From: an uncultured Lachnospiraceae bacterium
Lineage (GTDB): Bacteria; Bacillota; Clostridia; Lachnospirales; Lachnospiraceae
NCBI GenBank assembly: GCA_934351705.1
Contig: CAKRJK010000030.1
Span: forward strand, 1 to 9,936
DNA: 9,936 bases
Reading direction: 5' to 3'
Shown: piece after piece, positions 1-8,560 of the stretch
Numbering within the stretch: position 1 is the stretch's first letter
Layout of the letters: the number at the start of each line of letters is the position of its first letter
Made by a program: the position numbers and the translations under genes
Notes under the pieces: model-generated
Told to the model about the DNA's origin: nothing
Databases searched by the model: none
The model's input: only the letters and a program-made list of their open reading frames with translations

Positions 1-435
1 CCGCAGAGTGTGATTCACTCTATGGTGGAATACGAGGACGGTGCCGTGATCGCACAACTCGGAACACCGGATATGAAACTGCCGATCCAGTATGCACTCT
101 ATTATCCGAACAGAAGACCGCTCAGCGGAAAACGGTTGGATTTTTATGAACTGTCGAATCTGACTTTTGAGAAACCGGATACGGAGACATTTGAAGGACT
201 CTCCCTTGCAATGAGTGCCATGCGGCGGGGAGGAAATATGCCGACGGTATTTAATGCGGCAAATGAAAAGGCGGTAGCTTTGTTTTTAGATAAAAAAATC
301 CGCTTTTTGGAGATTACAGAGATTATTTCAGAGTCTATGAATCAAATTGCCTATCGGGAAAATCCTGATATCACACAGATTTTGGAGACGGAGCAGGCGA
401 CATATGAGTTCATAGAGAGCAGGTGGAAACATTGA
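1..435 (+). CDS. dxr: 1-deoxy-D-xylulose-5-phosphate reductoisomerase, C-terminal part (5' end outside window)
   Basis: DXP reductoisomerase converts 1-deoxy-D-xylulose 5-phosphate to 2-C-methyl-D-erythritol 4-phosphate with NADPH and a divalent metal, the first committed step of the cytosolic MEP isoprenoid pathway. The visible 144 codons are open from base 1 and begin PQSVIHSMVEYEDG, the conserved DXR segment after the catalytic core. Further on are the motif MPTVFNAANEKAV (residues about 79-91 of the visible part) and a C-terminal helical domain ending in RWKH and TGA at 433-435. The GTG at base 10 lies inside this conserved segment and is not the start; the N-terminal NADPH-binding domain lies upstream of the window. 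The stop overlaps the start of rseP. ispG, two genes on, acts in the same pathway. Identification is secure; only the 5' extent is unknown. Confidence 0.95.
   Translation, partial: PQSVIHSMVEYEDGAVIAQLGTPDMKLPIQYALYYPNRRPLSGKRLDFYELSNLTFEKPDTETFEGLSLAMSAMRRGGNMPTVFNAANEKAVALFLDKKIRFLEITEIISESMNQIAYRENPDITQILETEQATYEFIESRWKH
421..426 (+). promoter_or_regulatory. Shine-Dalgarno that decides the rseP start (AGGTGG)
   Basis: AGGTGG lies inside the last codons of dxr, five bases before TTG at 432. This supports the TTG as the rseP start rather than GTG at 423, which has only GAGAG three bases upstream and would overlap this site. Confidence 0.6.
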
Positions 436-1463
436 AAATTATTATAGCGATTATTATTTTTAGTATTATCATTTTATTTCATGAACTCGGACATTTTCTT
501 TTTGCAAAAAGAGCGGGAATCGGTGTCAATGAGTTCTGCATCGGTTTAGGACCTACCATCGTGGGCTTTACCAAAGGCGAGACAAAGTATTCAATCAAAT
601 TACTTCCGTTTGGCGGTGCCTGCATGATGGAGGGGGAGGACGGAGACAGCAAGGCAAGCAATTCGTTCCGCTCAAAATCCGTATGGGCAAGGATTTCCGT
701 TGTCCTGGCAGGTCCGGTGTTCAACTTTATCATGGCGTTTGTCGGAGCGATCATTGTGGTTGCCTGCGTAGGATACGACAGACCTGTGCTGACCGGTGTC
801 ATGGAAGGGTATCCGGCGGAAAATGCGGGACTTAGAGAAGGCGACACCATTACCAAATTAAACAACAAGCATATTCACTTTTATCGTGAGGTGAGTGTAT
901 ATACGTTTTTCCATAACGATGAGTCGATTGAAGTGACATACGAACGTGACGGAAAAACCCATGAGACAACGCTGACACCGCAATATGACAAAGAGAGTGA
1001 CCGCTATTTATTCGGATTCTACGGAAATATGACAAGAGAGCGGGGCAGTGTCATCGACACGTTAAAAAACAGTGTCTACGAGATGAATTATTGGATTTAC
1101 ACCACGGTAGAAAGTCTTAAAATGCTGGTGACGGGACAGGTTGGAATCAATGAGCTGTCAGGTCCGGTCGGAATTGTCAAAGGAGTGAGCGATACTTACG
1201 AGGAAAGTGCCGCAATCAGCACATTTTCTGTGTTCATTTCCATGATGAACTGGCTGATCATGCTTTCGGCAAACCTGGGCGTTATGAATCTTTTACCGCT
1301 TCCGGCATTAGACGGAGGACGGCTGGTATTTTTGATCATCGAGGCAATCAGAAGAAAAGAGATCGATCCAGAAAAAGAAGGTATGGTACATTTTGTGGGA
1401 ATCTGCCTGCTGATGGGATTGATGGTTGTTATTATGTTCAACGATATACGAAAACTTTTTTAG
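432..1463 (+). CDS. rseP: RseP/RasP-type site-2 intramembrane zinc metalloprotease (M50 family)
   Basis: A membrane-embedded protease of the RseP/RasP family, which cuts transmembrane segments of anti-sigma factors and leftover signal peptides. With a TTG start the protein has 343 residues. The first membrane segment carries the zinc motif HELGH (H17, E18, H21). Next come the GLGP and LLPFGG...MEGED segment typical of the family, a second hydrophobic segment (about 87-112, LAGPVFNF), one PDZ domain (about 120-175, VMEGYPAENAGLREGDTI), a third hydrophobic segment leading to the second metal motif NLLPLPALDGG (N286 to D294) and a last membrane helix (about 318-338). The start is inferred: TTG at 432 overlaps the dxr stop as TTGA and has AGGTGG five bases upstream. 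GTG at 423 would add three residues. It sits between two MEP genes, an arrangement common in Clostridia. Its substrate cannot be told from the sequence. Confidence 0.94.
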   Translation: MKIIIAIIIFSIIILFHELGHFLFAKRAGIGVNEFCIGLGPTIVGFTKGETKYSIKLLPFGGACMMEGEDGDSKASNSFRSKSVWARISVVLAGPVFNFIMAFVGAIIVVACVGYDRPVLTGVMEGYPAENAGLREGDTITKLNNKHIHFYREVSVYTFFHNDESIEVTYERDGKTHETTLTPQYDKESDRYLFGFYGNMTRERGSVIDTLKNSVYEMNYWIYTTVESLKMLVTGQVGINELSGPVGIVKGVSDTYEESAAISTFSVFISMMNWLIMLSANLGVMNLLPLPALDGGRLVFLIIEAIRRKEIDPEKEGMVHFVGICLLMGLMVVIMFNDIRKLF

Positions 1464-1476
1464 AAAAACAGTGTAC

Positions 1477-1482
1477 AGGAGG
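1477..1482 (+). promoter_or_regulatory. Strong ribosome binding site of ispG (AGGAGG)
   Basis: A perfect AGGAGG stands five bases before the ispG ATG, in the 24-base gap after the rseP stop. It allows ispG to be initiated independently of rseP translation. Confidence 0.8.
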
Positions 1483-1487
1483 CAGCT

Positions 1488-2534
1488 ATGCAGACGAGAG
1501 AGGTACAGATAGGAGATAAGGTCATCGGAGGAAATCATCCGATTTTGATTCAGTCAATGACAAATACAAAGACAGAGAATGTAGAGGCAACCGTGGAGCA
1601 GATTCAACGTCTGACGACGGCGGGATGCGATATTATCCGCTGTGCCGTACCGACGATGGAGGCGGCATTGGCACTGTCAACGATCAAAGAGCAGATTACA
1701 ATTCCGCTGGTGGCGGATATTCATTTTGATTATAAACTGGCAATCGCGGCAATCGAAAACGGAGCAGATAAGATTCGTATCAATCCGGGGAATATCGGTT
1801 CCAAAGAGCGGATTCGCGCGGTAGTGGAAGCCGCAAAAGCAAAAAACATTCCGATCCGTGTGGGAGTCAACAGCGGTTCTTTAGAAAAAGAACTGGTGGA
1901 AAAATATCACGGAGTGACCGCAGAGGGCTTGGTGGAAAGTGCGCTGGATAAGGTTCATATTATTGAGGACTTAGGGTACGACAATCTGGTAATCTCGATC
2001 AAATCTTCGGACGTATTGATGTGCGTGAGAGCACATGAACTGATTGCAGAACAGACCGATTATCCGCTTCATGTGGGAATCACGGAATCGGGAACTTTGA
2101 CAAGCGGCAATATCAAATCGTCAATCGGTTTGGGATTGATTCTGCATCAGGGGATCGGAGATACCATCCGGGTATCTTTAACAGGAGATCCGTTAGAGGA
2201 GATTAAGTCCGCAAAATTGATATTAAGAACACTCGGACTGCGAAAAGGCGGAATTGAAGTGGTATCCTGCCCGACCTGCGGCAGAACACAGATTGATCTG
2301 ATCAGTCTAGCCAATAAAGTCGAGAACATGGTAGCAGACATTCCGCTGGATTTAAAGGTGGCGGTCATGGGCTGTGTGGTAAACGGTCCGGGCGAGGTAA
2401 AAGAGGCAGACCTCGGAATTGCCGGAGGAATCGGCGAGGGACTGCTTATGAAGCACGGCGAAATTATCAAAAAATTGCCGGAAGATGAATTGTTAGAAGC
2501 ATTGCGAGAAGAATTGTTAAATTGGAGTGAGTAA
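1488..2534 (+). CDS. ispG: 4-hydroxy-3-methylbut-2-enyl diphosphate synthase (MEP pathway, [4Fe-4S])
   Basis: IspG (GcpE) reductively opens 2-C-methyl-erythritol 2,4-cyclodiphosphate to HMBPP, the next-to-last MEP step, using a [4Fe-4S] cluster and ferredoxin- or flavodoxin-type electrons. The 348-residue protein is the short bacterial form. The N-terminal TIM-barrel begins with QIGDKVIGGNHPILIQSMTNT and contains VADIHFDYKLA and KIRINPGNIG. The C-terminal cluster domain has SCPTCGRT (C261, C264) and MGCVVNGPGE (C296, E303). These three cysteines plus the glutamate are the known cluster ligands of the family, and all are present. The start is ATG with AGGAGG five bases upstream. It ends one base before polC, and its final codons carry the polC ribosome binding site. 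Identification is secure. Confidence 0.97.
   Translation: MQTREVQIGDKVIGGNHPILIQSMTNTKTENVEATVEQIQRLTTAGCDIIRCAVPTMEAALALSTIKEQITIPLVADIHFDYKLAIAAIENGADKIRINPGNIGSKERIRAVVEAAKAKNIPIRVGVNSGSLEKELVEKYHGVTAEGLVESALDKVHIIEDLGYDNLVISIKSSDVLMCVRAHELIAEQTDYPLHVGITESGTLTSGNIKSSIGLGLILHQGIGDTIRVSLTGDPLEEIKSAKLILRTLGLRKGGIEVVSCPTCGRTQIDLISLANKVENMVADIPLDLKVAVMGCVVNGPGEVKEADLGIAGGIGEGLLMKHGEIIKKLPEDELLEALREELLNWSE
2524..2527 (+). promoter_or_regulatory. Ribosome binding site of polC inside ispG (GGAG)
   Basis: GGAG in the last codons of ispG is eight bases before ATG at 2536. It favours that ATG over the GTG at 2527, which is itself part of the GGAG and would add only three residues (MSN). Translation of polC is probably coupled to ispG. 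Confidence 0.55.
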
Positions 2535-2535
2535 T

Positions 2536-5500
2536 ATGGCAAATCCTTTTTTTGAGGTTTTTCCTACTTTAAAATTAGACAATCAAATAAGAGGACTGTT
2601 ATCCGAAGCCACTGTGACAAAGGTGGCTTCTAATCGTAATCGGGATTTTTTGCGTATCTATCTGGAGAATAACCGTCTGATCCAAAAAACGGAGATTCAC
2701 CGCTTAGAGGAAGAATTAAAAAACCAACTGTTTCCGAATCAGCCGATGCAGATTAAAATTATCGAACATTACTCCCTGTCTGCCCAATATACGGCAGAAA
2801 CATTACTGGACAGCTACAAAGACAGCATGATTTATGAGATCAAAGCCTATTCGTTGATTTTGTACAATGTCTTTCGTATGGCAAAGATCAGTTATCCGAA
2901 AGAGGGAGAAATGCTTCTGACCTTAGAGGACAGTTTTGTTGCAAGGGAAAGTCAGGATGAACTGATCGATGTGATGAACCGCATTATCTGTGAACGCTGC
3001 GGAATTTCGGTTCATATTGATACGGATTTTGTTGAGGCAAAGGAAAGTAAATACAGAAAGAACGCCGAGCATCAGATTGACATGGAGGTGCAGGGAATCG
3101 TTCAAAGAACACATATCGGGGAAAAACATCCGAGCGAAGAGAATGCAGACAGTCTAATGCCTTTGGCAGAAGATGCGGCAGACACTTTACAGGATCAGCC
3201 GGCTTCTGCAACGAAAGAAAACGGACAGGATCAACATACAAAGCAGAATCCAAAGGACAAATCATCCGCTGTGCAGGGGGCAGCAAATACAAAAGGAAAG
3301 AGTTTCAAAAAGCGGGAGTACAGTATCAAACGCTCCGACAATCCCGATGTATTTTACGGACGTGATTTTGACGAGGAGGCAGTACCGATCGAGAGTATTC
3401 AGGGAGAGGTCGGGGAAACCGTAGTACGCGGACAGATCATGTCACTGGATGTGCGTGAACTGAAAAACGGAGAAAAATCGATTGTCAAAGTGGTGATCAC
3501 AGATTTTACGGATTCGATTGCTGCCAAAATTTTTATCAAAAACGAACAGAGAGAGGAACTGGTTTCTCATCTGAATAAAGGGGCATTTATCAAAATCAAG
3601 GGTGTTACCACAATGGACAAGTTCGACAATGAGATAGGGCTTTCTTTTCTTGTGGGAATGAAGACGATTCCCGATTTTACGGTCAGCCGTGAAGACCATA
3701 GTATTGAGAAACGTGTGGAACTGCACTGTCATACCAAGATGAGTGATATGGACGGTGTCTCGGACGTCAAGGATATTATCAAAAGAGCAAAATCGTGGGG
3801 ACACAAGGCAATCGCGATCACAGATCACGGAGATGTGCAGGCTTTTCCCGATGCAAACCATGCGGTCAGCCCCGATGATGATTTTAAGGTGATTTACGGA
3901 GTGGAAGCCTATCTGGTCGACGATTTAAAGGATATTATCACCAATTCAAAAAATCAGAGCGTAGATGACGCCTATGTTGTCTTTGATCTGGAGACCACAG
4001 GCTTTAGTCCGAATACAAATAAAATCATAGAGATTGGTGCAGTCAAGGTGGAAAACGGCATGATTACAGACCGTTTTTCGGAGTTTGTCAATCCGAAAGT
4101 GCCGATTCCGTATAAAATAGAAGAATTGACGGGAATCCGTGATGATATGGTGTTGGATGCACAGACCATTGACGAGATTCTGCCGAGATTTATGGCGTTT
4201 TGCGAAGGCTGTGTCATGATTGCGCACAATGCAGAATTTGATATGAGTTTTATTCGGAAAAACTGCAAAGACCTCGGCTTGCCTTGCCGGCATACGGTGG
4301 GAGATACCGTGGCATTGGCACAGGTCTTGTTGCCGGAGCTTCACCGATATAAGCTGGACACGGTTGCAAAAGCACTGAATGTATCGCTGGAAAATCATCA
4401 CCGTGCAGTCGATGATGCGGAATGTACCGCACACATTTTTGTGAAATTTATCGAAATGCTCAAGGAGCGGGATATTACAAACCTCGACGAGGTCAATCGT
4501 CTGGGAGCGGCATCTGCGCAAAAAATCAAAAAACTGCCGACACATCATGCGATCATCCTTGCAAAAAATGAGGTAGGACGCATCAACCTTTACCGTCTTG
4601 TATCGGACTCACATATGACCTATTATGCGAAAAGACCGCGTATACCAAAGAGTGAGTATTTGAAATACAAAGAGGGGCTTTGTATCGGCTCGGCCTGTGA
4701 GGCGGGAGAGCTGTATCAGGCAATTTTAAACGGCAGATCCGAAGAAGAGATTGCGAGACTGGTGAATTTCTATGATTATCTGGAAATCCAGCCGATCGGA
4801 AACAACTTATTTATGATTGCAAGTGACAGAACCGCGATCGAGAGTGTCGAAGAATTGCAGGACATTAATCGAAAAATCTGTAAGCTGGGAGAAGAATTTA
4901 AAAAGCCGGTTGTCGCAACCTGTGATGTCCACTTTTTAGATCCGCAGGATGAGATATACCGCCGCATTATTATGGCGGGAAAAGGATTCAAAGACGCCGA
5001 TGACCAGGCACCGCTGTATTTGCGTACAACCGAGGAAATGTTAGCGGAATTTGAGTACCTCGGCAGCGAAAAAGCAAAAGAAGTGGTCATTACCAATCCA
5101 AATAAGATTGCCGCAATGTGCGAGCGGATTGAGCCGGTCAGACCGGATAAATGTCCGCCGGTCATTGAAAATTCAGATCAGATGTTAAGAGACATCTGTT
5201 ATAACAAGGCACATGAGATGTACGGAGACAAGCTGCCGGAGGTCGTATATGAACGCCTGGAGAGAGAGTTGAATTCGATTATTTCCAACGGATACGCCGT
5301 AATGTATATCATTGCGCAAAAGCTGGTTTGGAAATCGGTTGAGGACGGTTATCTGGTAGGTTCGCGTGGTTCGGTAGGTTCGTCGTTTGTCGCAACGATG
5401 GCGGGAATTACCGAGGTCAATCCGCTGCGTCCTCATTATTACTGCAAGCATTGTCATTACAGTGATTTTGATTCAGAGGAGGTGCTTGCCTACGCAGGAA

Positions 5501-7047
5501 GATCGGGATGTGATATGCCGGATAAAGTTTGCCCGGAGTGCGGTGAGCCGTTGGTGAAGGACGGATTTGACATTCCGTTTGAGACATTCCTCGGATTCAA
5601 GGGAAACAAAGAGCCGGATATCGACTTGAATTTTTCGGGGGAATATCAGAGTAAGGCTCATGCCTACTGCGAGGTTATTTTCGGATACGGTCAGACATAT
5701 CGTGCGGGAACGATCGGTACTTTGGCGGATAAGACGGCTTTCGGATATATCAAGAACTATTACGAGGAGCGGGGAATCAATAAGCGGAATTGTGAGATAG
5801 ACCGTATTGTGCAGGGATGTGTGGGTGTGCGAAGAACAACCGGACAGCATCCGGGAGGAATTATTGTACTCCCGATCGGTGAGGAAATCTATTCGTTTAC
5901 GCCGATACAACATCCGGCAAATGATATGACTACGGATATTATCACGACACATTTTGATTACCATTCTATTGACCATAACTTATTAAAATTAGATATACTC
6001 GGACACGACGATCCGACCATGATCCGTATGCTGGAGGATTTGACGGGAATCGACGCACAAAAGATTCCGTTAGACGATTCTACGGTTATGACCTTGTTCC
6101 AGAGTACCGAGGCACTCGGTATCGAGCCGGAGGACATCAGCGGATGTCCGCTTGGTTCTCTGGGAATTCCTGAGTTCGGAACGGATTTTGTTATTCAGAT
6201 GTTGATTGACACAAAACCGCAGTCCTTTTCGGATTTGATCCGAATTTCAGGGTTGTCACACGGTACGGATGTATGGTTGGGAAATGCACAAAAATTTATC
6301 GCGAGCGGAGATGCGACGATTTCTACGGCAATCTGTACGCGAGATGATATTATGATTTATCTGATCGGTATGGGACTTGAGAGTGAGCTTTCTTTTACCA
6401 TCATGGAGGCGGTCAGAAAAGGAAAAGGGTTAAAACCCGAGTGGATAGAGGAGATGAAGGCACACAATGTACCGGACTGGTATATTGAATCCTGTGAACT
6501 GATTAAGTATATGTTCCCGAAAGCACATGCAGCGGCGTATGTTATGATGGCTTGGAGGATCGCGTACTGCAAGGTGTTTTATCCGCTTGCGTACTATGCG
6601 GCATTTTTCAGTATCCGTGCAACCTCATTTAATTATGAGCTGATGTGTCAGGGAAAAGAAAAATTAAATTACTTTATGAAAGATTACGAGAGACGCAAAG
6701 ACACGCTTTCAAAAAAGGAGCAGGATACCTACAAGGATATGCGGATCGTGCAGGAAATGTATGCGAGGGGATTCGAGTTTTTACCGCTGGATGTCTATGT
6801 GGCACAGGCAAAGCATTTTCAGATTATCGACGGAAAATTAATGCCGTCTTTCAGTACGATTGAAGGTCTTGGAGATAAGGCGGCAGAGGCGATCGAGGAT
6901 GCCGCAAAACAAGGGAAATTTTTGTCAAAGGATGATTTTCGGCAGAGAACAAAGGTGTCAAAGACAGTCATTGATCTGATGAGTGATCTGGGACTGCTGG
7001 CAGACCTGCCGGAGACAAACCAGTTGTCGTTGTTTGATTTTACATAG
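2536..7047 (+). CDS. polC: DNA polymerase III subunit alpha, Gram-positive PolC type
   Basis: PolC is the replicative polymerase of low-GC Gram-positives, with built-in 3'-5' proofreading; it acts at the fork with the beta clamp. The 1503 residues hold, in order: an N-terminal domain (1-194); a polar linker (about 195-255); an OB domain (about 285-385); a PHP domain beginning RVELHCHT (H397, H399) with TDHGD (D430, H431) and resuming after the exonuclease with CDVHFLDP (796-803). The DnaQ-like exonuclease inserted in the PHP has D484, E486, HNAEFD (564-569) and HHRAVDDA (D626). A cysteine zinc motif follows (C970, C973, C992, C999, C1002). Palm aspartates are D1028 and D1030 in PDIDLNFSG and D1153 in KLDILGHDD. 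The C-terminal QLSLF (1496-1500) is a beta-clamp binding motif. No frameshift or missing catalytic residue is seen. It is somewhat longer than Bacillus PolC, partly through the linker. Confidence 0.98.
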   Translation: MANPFFEVFPTLKLDNQIRGLLSEATVTKVASNRNRDFLRIYLENNRLIQKTEIHRLEEELKNQLFPNQPMQIKIIEHYSLSAQYTAETLLDSYKDSMIYEIKAYSLILYNVFRMAKISYPKEGEMLLTLEDSFVARESQDELIDVMNRIICERCGISVHIDTDFVEAKESKYRKNAEHQIDMEVQGIVQRTHIGEKHPSEENADSLMPLAEDAADTLQDQPASATKENGQDQHTKQNPKDKSSAVQGAANTKGKSFKKREYSIKRSDNPDVFYGRDFDEEAVPIESIQGEVGETVVRGQIMSLDVRELKNGEKSIVKVVITDFTDSIAAKIFIKNEQREELVSHLNKGAFIKIKGVTTMDKFDNEIGLSFLVGMKTIPDFTVSREDHSIEKRVELHCHTKMSDMDGVSDVKDIIKRAKSWGHKAIAITDHGDVQAFPDANHAVSPDDDFKVIYGVEAYLVDDLKDIITNSKNQSVDDAYVVFDLETTGFSPNTNKIIEIGAVKVENGMITDRFSEFVNPKVPIPYKIEELTGIRDDMVLDAQTIDEILPRFMAFCEGCVMIAHNAEFDMSFIRKNCKDLGLPCRHTVGDTVALAQVLLPELHRYKLDTVAKALNVSLENHHRAVDDAECTAHIFVKFIEMLKERDITNLDEVNRLGAASAQKIKKLPTHHAIILAKNEVGRINLYRLVSDSHMTYYAKRPRIPKSEYLKYKEGLCIGSACEAGELYQAILNGRSEEEIARLVNFYDYLEIQPIGNNLFMIASDRTAIESVEELQDINRKICKLGEEFKKPVVATCDVHFLDPQDEIYRRIIMAGKGFKDADDQAPLYLRTTEEMLAEFEYLGSEKAKEVVITNPNKIAAMCERIEPVRPDKCPPVIENSDQMLRDICYNKAHEMYGDKLPEVVYERLERELNSIISNGYAVMYIIAQKLVWKSVEDGYLVGSRGSVGSSFVATMAGITEVNPLRPHYYCKHCHYSDFDSEEVLAYAGRSGCDMPDKVCPECGEPLVKDGFDIPFETFLGFKGNKEPDIDLNFSGEYQSKAHAYCEVIFGYGQTYRAGTIGTLADKTAFGYIKNYYEERGINKRNCEIDRIVQGCVGVRRTTGQHPGGIIVLPIGEEIYSFTPIQHPANDMTTDIITTHFDYHSIDHNLLKLDILGHDDPTMIRMLEDLTGIDAQKIPLDDSTVMTLFQSTEALGIEPEDISGCPLGSLGIPEFGTDFVIQMLIDTKPQSFSDLIRISGLSHGTDVWLGNAQKFIASGDATISTAICTRDDIMIYLIGMGLESELSFTIMEAVRKGKGLKPEWIEEMKAHNVPDWYIESCELIKYMFPKAHAAAYVMMAWRIAYCKVFYPLAYYAAFFSIRATSFNYELMCQGKEKLNYFMKDYERRKDTLSKKEQDTYKDMRIVQEMYARGFEFLPLDVYVAQAKHFQIIDGKLMPSFSTIEGLGDKAAEAIEDAAKQGKFLSKDDFRQRTKVSKTVIDLMSDLGLLADLPETNQLSLFDFT

Positions 7048-7051
7048 GAGG
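7046..7051 (+). promoter_or_regulatory. Ribosome binding site of the aldehyde dehydrogenase, overlapping the polC stop
   Basis: AGGAGG begins inside the polC TAG stop and stands six bases before ATG at 7058. It fixes the start of the next gene; the longer open frame beginning at 6983 runs inside polC and is not the real N-terminus. Confidence 0.8.
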
Positions 7052-7057
7052 TGCAGG

Positions 7058-8425
7058 ATGAAATATTCCGTTCAAGAAATTGTAAATCTGCAAAAAGAAT
7101 TTTTTGCTCACAATCAGACAAAAAATGTGACATTTCGGATACAGATGTTAAAGCGATTAAAAAACGCGGTCAAAGAAAATGAGCATGCATTATTGAATGC
7201 GTTGTACCGGGATTTGGGAAAATCCAAAGCAGAGGCGTACATGACAGAGTTGGTTTTGGTCTATCAGGAAATCGATGATGCGATCAGACACTTAAGAAGC
7301 TGGGCGAAGCCGGTCCGCGTCAGGGGAACGCTCGGAACTTTTCCGGCAAAAAACTATATTTATCAGGAGCCGTACGGAGTTGTGCTCATTTTATCTCCGT
7401 GGAATTATCCTGTCATGCTTGCGCTCACACCGTTGATCGGGGCAATGGCGGCAGGAAATTGTGCAGTCTTAAAATGTTCCAAATCCAGTCCGCACACTTC
7501 GGAAGTGATAGCTTATCTGATCAACCGTACTTTTCCAAAAAAGTATCTGTACTGTCTTGCAAAAGAGTCGGACTATGATGAGGTGACAGATCAGGACTAC
7601 GACCATATTTTCTTTACGGGAAGTCCGGCAGTCGGAAAACACATCATGGAAACGGCGGCAAAAAGGCTGATTCCCGTCACGCTGGAGCTGGGAGGAAAAA
7701 GTCCCTGCTTTATTGATGAATCCGCAGATCTTTCTCTTGCGGCAAAACGGATTGCGTGGGGCAAATTCTTGAATGCGGGGCAGACCTGTATTGCGGTTGA
7801 TTATGTACTGATTGCAAATTCGGTTAAACAGGAGTTTCTTGCCCTTTTACAAAAAGAAATTCAAAAAAGATATGCGGATGCCGAGAAGCGTGATGATTAC
7901 CCGTGCATTGTAAACAATCATCACTATGAAAGATTGAAACATCTCTTAGAGACAGAAAACGAAGTGATGGGCGGACAATGCAATGAGAAAGAGAGAAAAA
8001 TTGCACCTGCGATTCTGCCGGGTGCGGAGTTTTCCCATGAAATCATGAAAGAAGAGATCTTCGGTCCGTTACTTCCTGTTATCGGATATGATGATTTGGA
8101 GTGTGTGATCGCAACGGTAAAACAACGTCCGAAGCCGCTTGCGTGTTATATTTTTTCAAAAAATCGAAAGGTGGTTTGCAAGCTGCTGCATGAGGTTTCG
8201 TTTGGAGGCGGCTGCGTGAATGATGCGATTCTTCATATCTCTAATCCGAGACTGCCGTTTGGCGGTGTGGGAATGAGCGGAATGGGGCATTATCACGGAA
8301 GGTACAGCTTTGAGACATTCAGCCATGAAAAGGGTGTGGTTGAGAATGTGAATTTTTTGGATGTGCCGCTTCGTTATGCACCGTTTACGGAGAGAAAGTA
8401 TAAGGTGTTGAAAAGGGTGTTGTAG
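7058..8425 (+). CDS. Aldehyde dehydrogenase, class 3 (ALDH3/YwdH-like)
   Basis: An NAD(P)-dependent aldehyde dehydrogenase that would oxidise aldehydes to carboxylic acids. The 455-residue length and the lack of an N-terminal extension fit the class 3 (ALDH3) branch. Visible motifs are LSPWNYPV with the oxyanion asparagine N116, FFTGSPAVGK (185-194) in the nucleotide-binding domain, LELGGKSP with E210, NAGQTCIA with the catalytic cysteine C244, and EEIFGPLLPV with E333. The numbering falls almost exactly on that of mammalian ALDH3A1 (E209, C243, E333), which supports the subfamily. LPFGGVGMSGMG near 419-430 is the usual C-terminal motif. No signal peptide or membrane anchor is apparent, so it is probably cytosolic. 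It follows polC by ten bases and is probably cotranscribed with it, followed by a hairpin. The substrate is unknown, and nothing else in the window suggests a pathway for it. Confidence 0.93.
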   Translation: MKYSVQEIVNLQKEFFAHNQTKNVTFRIQMLKRLKNAVKENEHALLNALYRDLGKSKAEAYMTELVLVYQEIDDAIRHLRSWAKPVRVRGTLGTFPAKNYIYQEPYGVVLILSPWNYPVMLALTPLIGAMAAGNCAVLKCSKSSPHTSEVIAYLINRTFPKKYLYCLAKESDYDEVTDQDYDHIFFTGSPAVGKHIMETAAKRLIPVTLELGGKSPCFIDESADLSLAAKRIAWGKFLNAGQTCIAVDYVLIANSVKQEFLALLQKEIQKRYADAEKRDDYPCIVNNHHYERLKHLLETENEVMGGQCNEKERKIAPAILPGAEFSHEIMKEEIFGPLLPVIGYDDLECVIATVKQRPKPLACYIFSKNRKVVCKLLHEVSFGGGCVNDAILHISNPRLPFGGVGMSGMGHYHGRYSFETFSHEKGVVENVNFLDVPLRYAPFTERKYKVLKRVL

Positions 8426-8491
8426 GCGGTTATGGTGCTGTCCTTTGAAAATTGTGATCGAACTTACTGGCATTTCTAAAGGCTTGTCCGA

Positions 8492-8560
8492 AAAATAAGG
8501 CAAACAAGCATTTTCCAAAACTCGCGTTGCTCAGACATTGGAAAATGCTTGTTTTATTTT
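8492..8560 (+). terminator. Long hairpin, probable (bidirectional) terminator after the operon
   Basis: A perfect 17-base-pair stem is formed by 8502-8518 and 8538-8554 around a 19-base loop (8519-8537). AAAATAA (8492-8498) can extend it against TTATTTT (8554-8560) across a small bulge. The plus-strand right arm runs into TTTTATTTTT, and the minus strand also leaves the stem into a T-rich run, so it could stop transcription in both directions. It starts 66 bases after the aldehyde dehydrogenase stop, so it probably ends the dxr-polC transcript. The stem is A/T-rich and unusually long, and the loop contains CTCGC...GCTC. It may therefore be a copy of a dispersed palindromic element as well as a terminator. 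Confidence 0.7.

Noticed and set aside
479..868. 129-codon open frame on the minus strand
   Set aside because: It is antisense to rseP across the HELGH motif and PDZ start, and has no motif of its own.
2147..2542. 131-codon open frame on the minus strand
   Set aside because: It is antisense to the cluster domain of ispG and is serine/proline-rich, as expected of a shadow frame.
3946..4548. 200-codon open frame on the minus strand
   Set aside because: It lies wholly antisense to the PolC exonuclease region, whose catalytic motifs are intact on the plus strand. Its product has no recognisable motif, and it is a shadow of the real gene.
5473..5976. 167-codon open frame on the minus strand
   Set aside because: It is antisense to the zinc motif and palm of PolC, and is explained by codon bias of the plus-strand gene.
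6983..7057. N-terminal extension of the aldehyde dehydrogenase to 6983
   Set aside because: The extra codons overlap the conserved C-terminus and clamp motif of PolC in another frame, whereas ATG at 7058 has a perfect AGGAGG and gives the normal family length.
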